DNA of 64,000 nucleotides from positions 1,426,001 to 1,490,000 of the forward strand of contig NZ_RXOE01000001.1 in NCBI RefSeq assembly GCF_003965815.1. Reading direction: 5' to 3'. The first letter of the stretch is position 1. Each line of letters begins with the position of its first letter. This DNA is from Variovorax gossypii (GTDB taxonomy: Bacteria; Pseudomonadota; Gammaproteobacteria; Burkholderiales; Burkholderiaceae_C). This document shows positions 17,297 to 26,392 of this stretch, in pieces. The notes beneath the pieces were generated by a model. It did not search any database and was not told where the DNA came from. It saw only the letters and a list, made by a program, of their open reading frames with translations. A program made the translations under genes and the position numbers.

Positions 17297-19888
17297 ATGC
17301 GCGCATTGCTCACCACCTTCTCCTGGCAGGAACTCCGCCACCATCCATGGCGCAACGCGGCCGCCGTGCTCGCGGTGATGCTGGGCGTGGCGCTGGCCTT
17401 CTCGGTGCAGCTGATCAACGCTTCTGCGCTCGACGAATTCTCCAGCGCGGTGCGCTCGGTCAACGGCGAGCCCGACCTCGAGGTGCGCGCCGTGCAGGGC
17501 GGCTTCGACGAAGCGGTGTTCGCGCAACTGGCCCGGCACCCCCAGGTGGCGCTGGCGAGTCCGGTGTTCGAGTTCCAGGGATTGGCGCTGGCCGGCGAAC
17601 GACAGGTGCCGATCCGCGTGATCGGCATCGACGCACTGGTGCTGCCGACCATCGCGCCCGCGCTGATGCCGCAGGTGGCCGCGGGCGCCGACCGCTTCGC
17701 GCTCTTCGCGCCGGGCCGCGTGTTCCTCAACCTCGCGGCGCGCGACGCGCTGGGCCTGCCTGCACAGGCACCTGGCGAAGGCGCCACGGAAACAGTGCAA
17801 CTGCGCAGCGGCGACGCCTGGCACCCGCTCACGGTCGACGGCCACGTGGCCGCCGGCGGCAAGGCGCTCGCGGTGATGGACATCGCGGCCGCGCAGGAAC
17901 TCTTCGGCCACATCGGCCAGCTGAGCCGCATCGATCTGCGGCTGGCGCCCGGCACCGACCGGGCGGCCTTCATGGCTTCGCTGCAGAAGTCGCCCGACTG
18001 GCCCGCGGGCGTGCAGTTCGCCGAGCCCGGCGATGCGGCGCAGCGCGTGAGCAACCTGTCGCGCGCCTACCGCGTGAACCTCACGGTGCTGGCGCTGGTG
18101 GCCCTCTTCACGGGCGCCTTCCTGGTGTTCTCGGTGCTGGCGCTCAGCGTGGCCAAGCGGGCGCAGCAGTTCGCGCTGCTCGGCGTGCTCGGACTCACGC
18201 CGCGCGAGCGGCTGCGGCTGGTGCTGGCCGAGTCGCTGGTGCTGGGCCTGATCGGCAGCGCGGCCGGTCTCGCGCTGGGCACGGCGCTGGCGGCCTTCGC
18301 GCTGCGCGTGCTGGGCGGCGACCTGGGCGGCGGGTATTTCGAGGGCGTGGCGCCCACACTTCACTGGAGCGCGGGCGCCGCCCTGCTCTACGGCGGGCTC
18401 GGCGTGCTGGCCGCGCTGGTCGGCGGCTGGTGGCCCGCGCGCGCGGCGCAGGCGCTGCCCGAGGCGCAGACGCTCAAGGGCCTGGGCGCGGCGCCCACGC
18501 AGGGCAACGGCCACTGGCTCGCGCTGGGACTGATCGCGCTGGGCGCGGTGCTGGCCAGGCTGCCCGCCATCGGCGGCATTCCGGTGGCGGCCTACCTCTC
18601 GGTGGCATGCCTGCTGGTGGGCGGCATCACCGCCCTGCCCTGGCTGATCGCGCTGCTGTACGACCGCGTCGCGCCGCTGTTCGCGCAGCGCGTGCTGCCG
18701 ATGCTGGCCGTGGAACGCGCGCGGCGCATGCGCGGCACGGCGGCGGTGGCGGTCAGCGGCGTGGTCGCGAGTCTGAGCCTTGCCGTGGCGCTCACGGTGA
18801 TGGTGGCGAGCTTTCGCGATTCGGTGACGCAATGGCTCGACGTGGTGCTGCCCGCCGACCTGTACGTGCGCGCCACCTCGGGCGGGCGCGGCAGCAACAG
18901 CGGCGGTGCCAGCAGTACCGACACCGCGACCTTTTCCCCGGCCTTCGTGCAGTCGCTGGCGCAGCTGCCCGGCGTGGCGCGCACCGGCACGCTGCGCACG
19001 CAGTCGCTGCAACTGGATGCGACGCGGCCCGCGGTGACGCTGATCGCGCGCAGTCTGGAAGGCGGCGCCGCGCAATCGCTGCCGCTCGTGGGCTCCGCGC
19101 TGCCAGTGCCCGAAGGACAGGTCGGCATCTACGTGAGCGAGCCGATGGAGGAGCTCTACGGCGCGAAGCCGGGCACTACGTTCTCGCCGCTGTCGGGAGC
19201 CATGGGCAAGGCGCAGGTGTCGTTCTTCGTGGCCGGCGTGTGGCGCGACTACGCGCGGCAGTTCGGCGCCATCACCATGGACGCGCGCGATTTCGAGCGC
19301 ATCACCGGCGAGCGCAACGTGAGCGACGTCGCGCTGTGGCTCGCGCCCGGCGCATCGGAGGGCGCCGTCCAGAACTCCGTGCGCGAACTCGCCGCGCGCC
19401 AGGACGACAGCTCGGCCGGGTCGGTGGAGATCGCGTCGGTGGGACAGATCCGTACGACCTCGCTGCGCATCTTCGACCGCAGCTTCGCCGTGACCTACTG
19501 GCTGCAGGCGGTGGCCATCGCCATCGGCCTGTTCGGCATCGCCGCGAGCTTCAGTGCGCAGGTGCTGGCGCGGCGCAAGGAGTTCGGGCTGCTCGCGCAC
19601 CTGGGCTTCACGCGGCGGCAGGTGCTGGCTGTGGTGGCGGGCGAAGGCGCGGCGTGGACCGCGATCGGCGCCGTGGCGGGGCTGGGCCTCGGGCTCGCGG
19701 TGTCGGTGGTGCTCGTGAAGGTGGTGAACCCGCAGAGTTTCCACTGGACCATGGACCTGCTGGTGCCATGGGAGCGCCTGCTGGCGCTGTGCGGCGCGGT
19801 GGTGGCCGCGGGCACGGTCACGGCCTGGCTGGCCGGCCGGGCCGCCGCGGGCAAGGACGTGGTGCTGGCGGTGAAGGAAGACTGGTAG
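17297..19888 (+). CDS. FtsX-type ABC transporter permease
   Basis: An 863-residue inner-membrane permease with two FtsX repeats. One membrane anchor lies at about residues 22-42 (AAAVLAVMLGVALAFSV), then a periplasmic domain, a first three-helix FtsX unit at about 255-400 (LTVLALVALFTGAFLVFSV), a central pair of segments, a second large periplasmic domain and a final FtsX unit. The C-terminus ends in GKDVVLAVKEDW. Such double permeases work with a LolD-like ATPase and export or extract molecules at the membrane. There is no ATPase next to it; the one at 6321 on the same strand is the best partner, and the AttH-like protein at 23695 may complete the system. Confidence 0.9.
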   Translation: MRALLTTFSWQELRHHPWRNAAAVLAVMLGVALAFSVQLINASALDEFSSAVRSVNGEPDLEVRAVQGGFDEAVFAQLARHPQVALASPVFEFQGLALAGERQVPIRVIGIDALVLPTIAPALMPQVAAGADRFALFAPGRVFLNLAARDALGLPAQAPGEGATETVQLRSGDAWHPLTVDGHVAAGGKALAVMDIAAAQELFGHIGQLSRIDLRLAPGTDRAAFMASLQKSPDWPAGVQFAEPGDAAQRVSNLSRAYRVNLTVLALVALFTGAFLVFSVLALSVAKRAQQFALLGVLGLTPRERLRLVLAESLVLGLIGSAAGLALGTALAAFALRVLGGDLGGGYFEGVAPTLHWSAGAALLYGGLGVLAALVGGWWPARAAQALPEAQTLKGLGAAPTQGNGHWLALGLIALGAVLARLPAIGGIPVAAYLSVACLLVGGITALPWLIALLYDRVAPLFAQRVLPMLAVERARRMRGTAAVAVSGVVASLSLAVALTVMVASFRDSVTQWLDVVLPADLYVRATSGGRGSNSGGASSTDTATFSPAFVQSLAQLPGVARTGTLRTQSLQLDATRPAVTLIARSLEGGAAQSLPLVGSALPVPEGQVGIYVSEPMEELYGAKPGTTFSPLSGAMGKAQVSFFVAGVWRDYARQFGAITMDARDFERITGERNVSDVALWLAPGASEGAVQNSVRELAARQDDSSAGSVEIASVGQIRTTSLRIFDRSFAVTYWLQAVAIAIGLFGIAASFSAQVLARRKEFGLLAHLGFTRRQVLAVVAGEGAAWTAIGAVAGLGLGLAVSVVLVKVVNPQSFHWTMDLLVPWERLLALCGAVVAAGTVTAWLAGRAAAGKDVVLAVKEDW

Positions 19889-19915
19889 TCGGGACAAGCC
19901 CCGCGGCACCTCAGC

Positions 19916-20965
19916 TCAAGGGAGCCCGCAGATGTACCCGCGATACCAGCTCGCGAGCTTGCTCCAAGGAATCTCGACGTCCGCCGCACTTTCCCTGCCC
20001 CAGGTAACGAGGCCGAAGGTCGCGCCGGTCTGGCTGATCTGGACGGACAGGGCCAGCATGAAGTGGCCGCCGAAGACGCGCATCAGCGCTGACTGGCTGT
20101 AGTCCCTGCCGAGCGACATCTCGCCCAGGCTGCCTGCGGCGACCAGCATGACGGTGTTGCCGCCAGCCAGCCGTAGCCGCAGTGTCCGCAAGTGCGGCTC
20201 GATGATGCTCTGGCCGACTCTGGTGCGGTCGGCCTTCCTGAGCAGGCCGGCCAGGCGCCACCCGTTGTGGATGTGATCCTCCACGTTCCGGAAGCCGGCA
20301 TCGCGCATCCACTGCTTCATGGTGGAGGCCGTCGACATGCCTTCGAGCGTCCTGTTGGTGGAGGCGCTGCGATAGGCAAGCAGGTTGCTTCCTTCGCGCA
20401 GGCTGGCCAGCGCGATGTAGTCGGCCTCGCGGATCTGGTCCGCTCCATTGGCCCTGGGACGCTTGCCCAGCAGGTTCGAGCCCGACTTGACTTTCACCGT
20501 GTTGGGCCCGAGGTCGCCCCTGCGGATCTCGGCCAGGCCCGTCACGTACAGCACGTATTCCTCGATATTGCGCCGCGCGATGCCGTGCATGAACGTGACC
20601 GGTCCGCAAAGCGGGTGTTCCTTCTGCTCGATGTACTTGTAGTGGGCGATCCTCACGACCAACTGCAGTGCGATCAGCTCGCGGGAAAAGTGGCGCCAGG
20701 GCAGCGCGGCCTGCCCCTGCAGGAAGCCGCCGCCATGGCCCTGCGGCCCATACGCACCGATCACCCTGTCCAGCGCACGCTGCTGCGCGGCATCGGGCGC
20801 CCAGTAGTTTGTCAACATCGTGGCGAGGGCGCAAACCTGGTTGATCGTGGGGATCTGGTCGACGTTGTTGGCCTGGTCCAGCAGCGCGGCCAGCTTTTCC
20901 GCATTCGAGTTGAACGCCCACAAGGTGTTGTGGTCAGGGTCCAGGGTGTCGGCGAGCGTGGGCAT
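19916..20965 (-). CDS. Unknown protein, possible papain-like cysteine hydrolase
   Basis: A 349-residue protein that I cannot assign to a named family. It starts at ATG 20965 after GAGGAAC and has no signal peptide. The segment LCGPVTFMHGIARRN places Cys120 at the head of a helix, and near the C-terminus GGHFMLALSVQI places His301 in a strand followed by GLVTWGRE and WYRGYICGLP. This Cys-Gly-Pro helix plus late His and a terminal TWG...YxGY pattern resembles papain/C39-like fold proteins often found as predicted secreted effectors. That reading is my inference; enzymatic activity is unproven. It sits alone between two opposite-facing units, downstream of the terminator at 21023. Confidence 0.6.
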   Translation of the reverse strand: MPTLADTLDPDHNTLWAFNSNAEKLAALLDQANNVDQIPTINQVCALATMLTNYWAPDAAQQRALDRVIGAYGPQGHGGGFLQGQAALPWRHFSRELIALQLVVRIAHYKYIEQKEHPLCGPVTFMHGIARRNIEEYVLYVTGLAEIRRGDLGPNTVKVKSGSNLLGKRPRANGADQIREADYIALASLREGSNLLAYRSASTNRTLEGMSTASTMKQWMRDAGFRNVEDHIHNGWRLAGLLRKADRTRVGQSIIEPHLRTLRLRLAGGNTVMLVAAGSLGEMSLGRDYSQSALMRVFGGHFMLALSVQISQTGATFGLVTWGRESAADVEIPWSKLASWYRGYICGLP

Positions 20966-21022
20966 GGCGGCCTGTTCCTCGGGGAGTGGTCGACGGACGA
21001 CTCTAGCCTCGGCGCCATGAAT

Positions 21023-21050
21023 GAAAAATCCCCAGGATCGGGGATTTTTC
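21023..21050. terminator. Bidirectional intrinsic terminator
   Basis: GAAAAATCCCC (21023-21033) and GGGGATTTTTC (21040-21050) form a perfect 11-bp stem with a 6-base loop and an A tract on one side and a T tract on the other. It lies 22 bases past the acylase stop codon and should end that transcript, isolating it from the gene at 20965. Confidence 0.85.
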
Positions 21051-21071
21051 GTCGTCACATCCGGGAAGAGC

Positions 21072-23585
21072 TCACTTCCCCGGCGTGAGCTGGATCCGCT
21101 CCAGCGTCTCCTTTTCCACTGCGGCACGGCTGTAGACCAGCGGCACGTACCTGCCCTCCAGCCACAGCGGCGCGAGGTCGCGGTAGTTCGGGCTCTCGGG
21201 GTTGCCCGACTGGCCCGGCGCGTTGATGACGCGCGAGGCGTCCCAGTTGCCCACGTCCAGCACCATGCGGAACGACGCACCGGAGGTCAGCTTGTAGTCG
21301 CTGGCCCGGTAGGTCGCGGCCATCGGAGTGAAGGAAGAGCCGGACATCGGCCAATCGCCCACGTCGAGCTTCTTGCGCGTGGAGGCATCGACCACGCCGC
21401 CAAGCGGATGGCGGAACTCGGCGCGGTGCAGCGCCCCCCACTTCCAGACGGCAGGGTCGGGGCCGAGCTTGGCTGTGAGCTCCTGCATTGCAGCAGGCAG
21501 CGTCTTGAGCAGCAGCGCGTCGCGCTGTTCGTTCGTGACCCAGCCGAAAGGGTTCTCCAGCAGCAGCACCATGCGCGTGTTGTCGCCGGGCGCGGCCAGC
21601 GCCGTACCGGCATCGCCCGCGCCGGCCTTGAGCACGGCGGCGCGCAGCGGCTTGCTGCTCCACACCTCGTAGAGCGCGGCGGCGGCGCTGTCGCGGTCCA
21701 TGGTGCCGTCCCAGCCCTGCAGCATGCGCAGTGCGGTCGCCGTCTGCGCATCGTCGCTGCGCAGGCCCGACAGCAGCTTCAGCAGCCGCTGCGCGGGCGT
21801 GGCGACGATGTCGTTCTGCATGCGCTCCGAATCCTCGACGGAGAAGCGCGAGCCCGCCGCCACCTTGGCCGCGAACAGCTCCTTGAGCCGACGGGCGCGC
21901 GCCGCGTCGCTCCACTCGTAGCCCACGCCCTTCTTCGCCGCGGGATGGTCGGGCGGAATGTTGTTCTCGTTGGCGGTCACCACATAGCCGCGCGCGGGGT
22001 TGAACTCCGAAGGCAGCTCGTCGCCGTTGCGAAAGCCCGACCACTCGTAGCGGCCGTCGCCCGGCACGGGCATCAGCCCGTCCCAGTTGGGGCGGATGGG
22101 CGTGAGGCCGCCGGGAATCCAGCCGACGTTGCCGCCGGTGTCGGCATAGACCTGGTTCTCTCCCGGCGCGCCCCAGCGGTTCATGGCCGCGCGGAACTGG
22201 TCCCAGTTGCGCGCGCGCATGTAGTCCATCGAGCCGAAGTACGGCGCCATGCCGGGCTCCAGCCACGCGGCGCGCAGCGCGAACGCGCGCTGCTTTCCCG
22301 GCTCCGACAGCAGCACCGGCCCGTGGCGCGTGAAGGTGTTGACCACCTCGCGCGGCGCGCTCTCGCCCTTGACCGCGATGCGCTCGGTGACGCGCACCAT
22401 CGGCTCCCAACGGCCCTGGTAGCGGTACTCGTTGGGGTTGCGCGGGTTGAGCTGGTACACGTACAGGTCTTCCTGGTCCATGTAGAAGCGCGTGAGGCCG
22501 AAGGCGATGGTGCCGTTGTGCCCGATCGAAAGGCCCGGCAGGAAAGGTTCGCCCGCGCCGATGACGTCCATGCCCGGCGCGCTCAGGTGCGCCATGTAGC
22601 GAAGGCTCGGCGCGCCGTGCGCGCGGTGCGGGTCGTTGGCCAGGATGGGCCGGCCGGTGGAAGTGAGCTTCGGCGAGATCACCCAGTTGTTGCTGCCGTA
22701 GGCGCCGGTGGGGTCGCCTTGCGAAGCCTGCTGCTGGTCCGTCGAACCGGCATCGGGCCGCAGGCTCGCGGTGGTCGCGACGAGCTTCGTGTTGGTCTTG
22801 CTGAACTGCGGCGCCTCGGTGGCCCGCATGTAGGCCGCGCGCAGTTCGGCCGCCGGGATGGTGCACGGGTCGAGCCCCTGCGGCACGCGCGGGTTGACCG
22901 GCGGATCGAGCTCGCGGCGCAGCCAGTCGGCCTTGATGCCGGGCCCCCCTGCGCAGAAGGCGCGCGCGCGGTCGATCTCCGATGTGAAGTTGAGCGTGAG
23001 GCCATGGTGGCGGATGCGCACCACGTCCTCGGGCGACCACGTCGCAGGCTGGTAGCCCAGCAGCGCGAACTCCGGCGGCAGCAGCGAAGGCTGCGCACGT
23101 ACCTGCGCCACGTAGGCGTTCACGCCGGCGGTGAAGGCCTCGGCCACGCGCTTGGCATCGGAGCCGTAGGCCAGCCATTCGCGGTACATGTCGCCGCGAT
23201 AGAGCACGGCACGCGCGGCGCGGTCGTTCTCGACCCAGGCGGGACCGAAGTCCTTCGCCATCTCGCCGAGGCCGCGCTTGCGCCAGAGGTCCATCTGCCA
23301 GAGACGATCGCGCGCGGCGATGAAGCCCTGCGCCACGAAGGCGTCGTAGAGCGTGCCCGCGTACAGGTGCGGCACGCCCCAGCGGTCCACCAGCACCTCT
23401 GCCGGCTTCTCGAGGCCGGGCACCGCGAAGGACGAGGAAGGTCGCGTCGGCGTCTTCGCATCGGGAGGCCCCGAGGCACAGCCCGCGAGCACGAGAACGG
23501 TGAGGGATGCGAGCACAGTCGCGCGAAAGGAATGCCTTTGACCTAACGAGCGCCGCGATGCCGGGCGCAGGTTTGTTCTTTTCAT
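21072..23585 (-). CDS. Penicillin acylase family lipoprotein (Ntn hydrolase)
   Basis: An 837-residue precursor of the S45 family. A lipoprotein signal ends in LVLAGC with Cys36 as the lipidation site, so it should be anchored in the periplasm or outer membrane. The family matures by cutting itself before a serine that becomes the new N-terminal nucleophile; here that is Ser298 in GSNNWVI. The alpha part begins with DRWGVPHLYA and AARDRLWQMD, and the beta part contains NDPHRAHGAPS and LTRFYMDQEDLY. Members cleave penicillin G, acyl-homoserine lactones or other acyl amides; the substrate cannot be chosen from sequence. ATG 23585 follows GGAG. It is divergent from the AttH-like gene. Confidence 0.92.
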   Translation of the reverse strand: MKRTNLRPASRRSLGQRHSFRATVLASLTVLVLAGCASGPPDAKTPTRPSSSFAVPGLEKPAEVLVDRWGVPHLYAGTLYDAFVAQGFIAARDRLWQMDLWRKRGLGEMAKDFGPAWVENDRAARAVLYRGDMYREWLAYGSDAKRVAEAFTAGVNAYVAQVRAQPSLLPPEFALLGYQPATWSPEDVVRIRHHGLTLNFTSEIDRARAFCAGGPGIKADWLRRELDPPVNPRVPQGLDPCTIPAAELRAAYMRATEAPQFSKTNTKLVATTASLRPDAGSTDQQQASQGDPTGAYGSNNWVISPKLTSTGRPILANDPHRAHGAPSLRYMAHLSAPGMDVIGAGEPFLPGLSIGHNGTIAFGLTRFYMDQEDLYVYQLNPRNPNEYRYQGRWEPMVRVTERIAVKGESAPREVVNTFTRHGPVLLSEPGKQRAFALRAAWLEPGMAPYFGSMDYMRARNWDQFRAAMNRWGAPGENQVYADTGGNVGWIPGGLTPIRPNWDGLMPVPGDGRYEWSGFRNGDELPSEFNPARGYVVTANENNIPPDHPAAKKGVGYEWSDAARARRLKELFAAKVAAGSRFSVEDSERMQNDIVATPAQRLLKLLSGLRSDDAQTATALRMLQGWDGTMDRDSAAAALYEVWSSKPLRAAVLKAGAGDAGTALAAPGDNTRMVLLLENPFGWVTNEQRDALLLKTLPAAMQELTAKLGPDPAVWKWGALHRAEFRHPLGGVVDASTRKKLDVGDWPMSGSSFTPMAATYRASDYKLTSGASFRMVLDVGNWDASRVINAPGQSGNPESPNYRDLAPLWLEGRYVPLVYSRAAVEKETLERIQLTPGK

Positions 23586-23694
23586 GAGCCTCGTCTCCTG
23601 CCTTGTCTTGTTCGTTGATGGATGGCAGCGAACAGTATCCCGATTTGCGCGCCTCGTGGGCGTTACAAGGCGCGACTTGTAGACTGGCGCACCC

Positions 23695-24771
23695 ATGCAG
23701 CAAGCACCTTCTTCTTTCTCTCTTTCGCGCCGAGGCCTGCTGCTGGCCGCGCTCGCATCGGGGCCGCTGGCCGCATGGGCATTGCCCGAGCGTCGCCTGG
23801 AGTTCCCGCGCGACTTCGGCAGCCACCCCGAGCTGCGCACCGAGTGGTGGTACATCACCGGCCACGCGAAGACATCGGCCGGGCGTGAATTCGGCTTTCA
23901 GGTGACCTTCTTCCGTTCGCGCGTGGAGGCCACGCAGGACATGCGCTCGGCCTTCGCAGCGAAGCATCTCGTGTTCGCCCACGCGGCGATCACCGACCTC
24001 GAAGGCCGCGTGCTGCTGCACGACCAGCGCATCGCGCGCGCGGGCTTCGGCGTTGCGGAGGCGAGCACGAGCGATACCGACGTACGCATCCGCGACTGGT
24101 CGCTGGTGCGCGAGAACGGCCTCTACCTCGCGCGCATTCCGGCGGGAGAGTTTGCGCTTGAGTTGCGCTTCACGCCCACGCAGCCGGTGCTGCTGCAGGG
24201 CAGCGCCGGTCTCTCGCGAAAAGGGCCGGAGGAATCGCAGGCCAGCTACTACTACAGCGAGCCGCAGCTCAAGACGCAGGGCAGGCTCACGCTCAAGGGA
24301 CAGGCCTTCGACATCGCAGGCACCGCGTGGCTGGACCACGAATGGAGCGAGGCGCTGATGCACCCCGAGGCCGTGGGCTGGGACTGGATCGGCATGAACC
24401 TCGACGACGGCAGCGCCCTCACCGCCTTCCATCTGCGGCGCAGCGACGGCAGCGCGCTGTGGGCCGGTGGCTCGTTCCGCCCGCGCGACGGCACGGCCCG
24501 CATCTTCAGGAACGACGAAGTGCGCTTCGAAGGCCTCAAGACCTGGAACAGCCCCCGCACGCAGGCGAAGTACCCGACCCGATGGCGCGTGCAAACACCA
24601 GCCGGCAGCTTCGAGGTGCGCGCCCTGCTCGACGACCAGGAGCTGGACAGTCGCGGCTCCACCGGCGGTGTCTACTGGGAAGGCGTGAGCGACCTGCTCG
24701 ACGCACAGGGGCGCCGCGTAGGACGCGGCTACCTGGAGATGACAGGCTACGCCTCGCCGCTGAAGCTGTAA
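23695..24771 (+). CDS. AttH/CrtC-like lipocalin-type protein, Tat signal
   Basis: A 358-residue protein of the AttH/hydroxyneurosporene-hydratase-like family, two linked lipocalin-type barrels. The N-terminus has a twin-arginine signal (SLSRRGLLLAALA), so it is probably folded in the cytoplasm and exported by Tat. Family motifs are TEWWYITGH (about 50-58), the central GTAWLDHEWS and the C-terminal GVYWEGVSDL. True carotenoid hydratase activity is unlikely because no carotenoid genes are present. In other bacteria such genes stand beside an FtsX-type permease and a LolD-like ATPase (the Att arrangement), and both occur elsewhere in this window on the same strand. It shares a 109-base promoter region with the acylase. 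Confidence 0.85.
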   Translation: MQQAPSSFSLSRRGLLLAALASGPLAAWALPERRLEFPRDFGSHPELRTEWWYITGHAKTSAGREFGFQVTFFRSRVEATQDMRSAFAAKHLVFAHAAITDLEGRVLLHDQRIARAGFGVAEASTSDTDVRIRDWSLVRENGLYLARIPAGEFALELRFTPTQPVLLQGSAGLSRKGPEESQASYYYSEPQLKTQGRLTLKGQAFDIAGTAWLDHEWSEALMHPEAVGWDWIGMNLDDGSALTAFHLRRSDGSALWAGGSFRPRDGTARIFRNDEVRFEGLKTWNSPRTQAKYPTRWRVQTPAGSFEVRALLDDQELDSRGSTGGVYWEGVSDLLDAQGRRVGRGYLEMTGYASPLKL

Positions 24772-24773
24772 AT

Positions 24774-24801
24774 GTTGTCACCACGCTCGGGGGCTGACAA
24801 C
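24774..24801. promoter_or_regulatory. Inverted repeat GTTGTCA / TGACAAC
   Basis: Perfect 7-bp arms at 24774-24780 and 24795-24801 are separated by 14 bases, just past the AttH-like stop codon and 65 bases before the YXWGXW gene. It could be an operator or -35 region for that gene. It lacks a T tract, so it is not a terminator. Confidence 0.35.
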
Positions 24802-24866
24802 CGAACACCGCCTACATGCGTTGGGAAAATTTCCCATAAATAATCAACCAACTCAGAGGAGCCCCC

Positions 24867-25325
24867 ATGAAAACCCGAATCGCAATGCTGGCCGCGGCCG
24901 GCGCGCTCTCCATCCTAGCGAGCCCACTGGCCGCCAACGCGCAGGTCTCGGTCAACATCAATGTCCCCGGACTGGTGATGACGGCCCCGCCCCCGCCGCG
25001 CTACGAGCCCCTGCCCCCGCCGCGCGGCGGCTTCGTCTGGGTGCCGGGCCGCTGGGTCTGGGACGGCCGTGCCTATGCATGGCACGCGGGCGGCTGGCAA
25101 CCGGCGCGCGCGGGCTACGTGTATGCACCGGGCCGCTGGATCGAGGACCGCGGCGGCTGGCGCTGGAACGACGGCGACTGGCGCCGCGAAGCCCGCCGCG
25201 AGGCACGCCGCGAACGCGAATGGGAAGAAGACCGCCGCCACGACCGCTACGAGCGCGATCACCGGCACGGCCATGACCGCGGCGATTTCTGCCCGCCCGG
25301 CCAGGCCAAGAAGGGCAACTGCTGA
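24867..25325 (+). CDS. YXWGXW-repeat exported protein
   Basis: A 152-residue exported protein with a clear signal peptide (cleavage near AANAQ). The mature part has a Pro-rich segment (APPPPRYEPLPPPR), then repeated Trp/Gly turns of the YXWGXW kind: FVWVPGRWVW, YAWHAGGWQP, YVYAPGRWIE and WRWNDGDW. The tail is highly charged (Arg/Glu/His) and ends in two cysteines in CPPGQAKKGNC. Proteins of this type are common in Burkholderiales as small envelope proteins of unknown function. A GAGGAG site precedes the ATG. It is followed by a bidirectional terminator. Confidence 0.85.
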   Translation: MKTRIAMLAAAGALSILASPLAANAQVSVNINVPGLVMTAPPPPRYEPLPPPRGGFVWVPGRWVWDGRAYAWHAGGWQPARAGYVYAPGRWIEDRGGWRWNDGDWRREARREARREREWEEDRRHDRYERDHRHGHDRGDFCPPGQAKKGNC

Positions 25326-25351
25326 GGCGCAGGCCCACAGAGCCCTCAACG

Positions 25352-25379
25352 AAAAAGGGAGCCGGAAGGCTCCCTTTTT
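25352..25379. terminator. Bidirectional intrinsic terminator
   Basis: AAAAAGGGAGCC (25352-25363), a GGAA tetraloop and GGCTCCCTTTTT (25368-25379) form a 12-bp hairpin with A and T tracts on both flanks. It lies between the convergent YXWGXW and livM-like genes and should stop both transcripts. Confidence 0.92.
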
Positions 25380-25392
25380 GTTTGTCCGCGTC

Positions 25393-26379
25393 CTACTTCG
25401 CCCGTCGCCGGTCGATGAACGCGATGATCTCGCCCATGATCCCCTTGCGGAAGGCCAGCACGCAGATCACGAAGATCAGGCCCGTGACCATGGTCACCGA
25501 CTCGCCCAGCGTGTTGAACCAGTCCACCGTCGTGATGCGCGCGAGGAAGTTGCCGAGTTCGCCGATCTTGTTCTCCAGCAGCACCACCACCGCCGAGCCC
25601 ACCAGCGGACCCGAGAGCGTGCCGAGGCCGCCCACCAGCGTCATCAGGATGACCTGGCCCGAGGCGGTCCAGTGCACGTCCGACAACGTGGCGAAGCCCA
25701 GCACCAGCGTCTTGAGCGAGCCGGCCAGCCCCGACAGCGCCGCCGAGATCACGAAGGCCAGCAGCTTGAAGCGGCTCACGTCGTAGCCCAGCGAGAGCGC
25801 GCGGGGCTCGTTCTCCTTGATGCCCTTGAGCACCTGGCCGAAGGGCGAATGGATGGTGCGCACGATCAGCAGGAAGGCCGCGACCACGATGAGCAGCGCG
25901 ACGTAGTACATCGTGAGGTCGTTCGACAGGTCGATCACGCCGAAGAGCTTGCCGCGCGGCACGCCCTGCAGGCCGTCTTCGCCGCCCGTGAACTTGGCCT
26001 GCAGCGCGACGAAGAACATCATCTGCGCGAGCGCCAGCGTGATCATCGCGAAGTAGATGCCCTGCCGGCGGATCGCCAGCACGCCGAAGATCCAGCCGAG
26101 GAAAGCACCGGTGAGCGTGCCCGCGATCAGGCCCAGCTCGGGCGTGAGGCCCCAGACCTTGATCGCATGCCCCGCCACGTAGGCCGAGCCGCCGAGGAAG
26201 GCCGCGTGCCCAAAGGACAGCAGCCCCGTGAAGCCCAGCAGCAGGTTGAAGGCAGCCGCGAAGAGCGCGAAGCACATGAGCTTCATCACGAACACCGGAT
26301 AGGCGCCGAAGAACGGGGCCAGCACCAGTGCGAGCAGCAACAGCGCGTAGACGACGGTGGAGATTTTTTTCTTGTTCAT
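25393..26379 (-). CDS. livM: Branched-chain amino acid-type ABC permease, LivM
   Basis: A 328-residue inner-membrane permease with about nine hydrophobic segments and the LivM motif LGFTGLLSFGHAAFLGGSAY near residue 50, plus the cytoplasmic EAA-like loop GIKENEPRALSLGYDV. It pairs with LivH to form the channel of a Liv/HAAT importer. It is the last gene of a six-gene operon (livG, livF, two binding proteins, livH, livM) and is followed by a strong terminator. The gap to livH is 13 bases. The substrate is set by the binding proteins and is not certain to be a branched-chain amino acid, since this family also carries aromatic acids, amides and urea. Confidence 0.92.
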   Translation of the reverse strand: MNKKKISTVVYALLLLALVLAPFFGAYPVFVMKLMCFALFAAAFNLLLGFTGLLSFGHAAFLGGSAYVAGHAIKVWGLTPELGLIAGTLTGAFLGWIFGVLAIRRQGIYFAMITLALAQMMFFVALQAKFTGGEDGLQGVPRGKLFGVIDLSNDLTMYYVALLIVVAAFLLIVRTIHSPFGQVLKGIKENEPRALSLGYDVSRFKLLAFVISAALSGLAGSLKTLVLGFATLSDVHWTASGQVILMTLVGGLGTLSGPLVGSAVVVLLENKIGELGNFLARITTVDWFNTLGESVTMVTGLIFVICVLAFRKGIMGEIIAFIDRRRAK

Positions 26380-26392
26380 GCCGCTCGCCTCT

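Noticed and set aside
15500-19909. A very long minus-strand open frame across the serine hydrolase and permease region
   Set aside because: Opposite the permease it is a low-information shadow frame; only the part at 15766-17223, which lies in a different register, carries true family motifs.
23695-24771. Carotenoid hydratase (CrtC) function
   Set aside because: No carotenoid synthesis genes are present; the AttH-like transporter association explains the family membership better.
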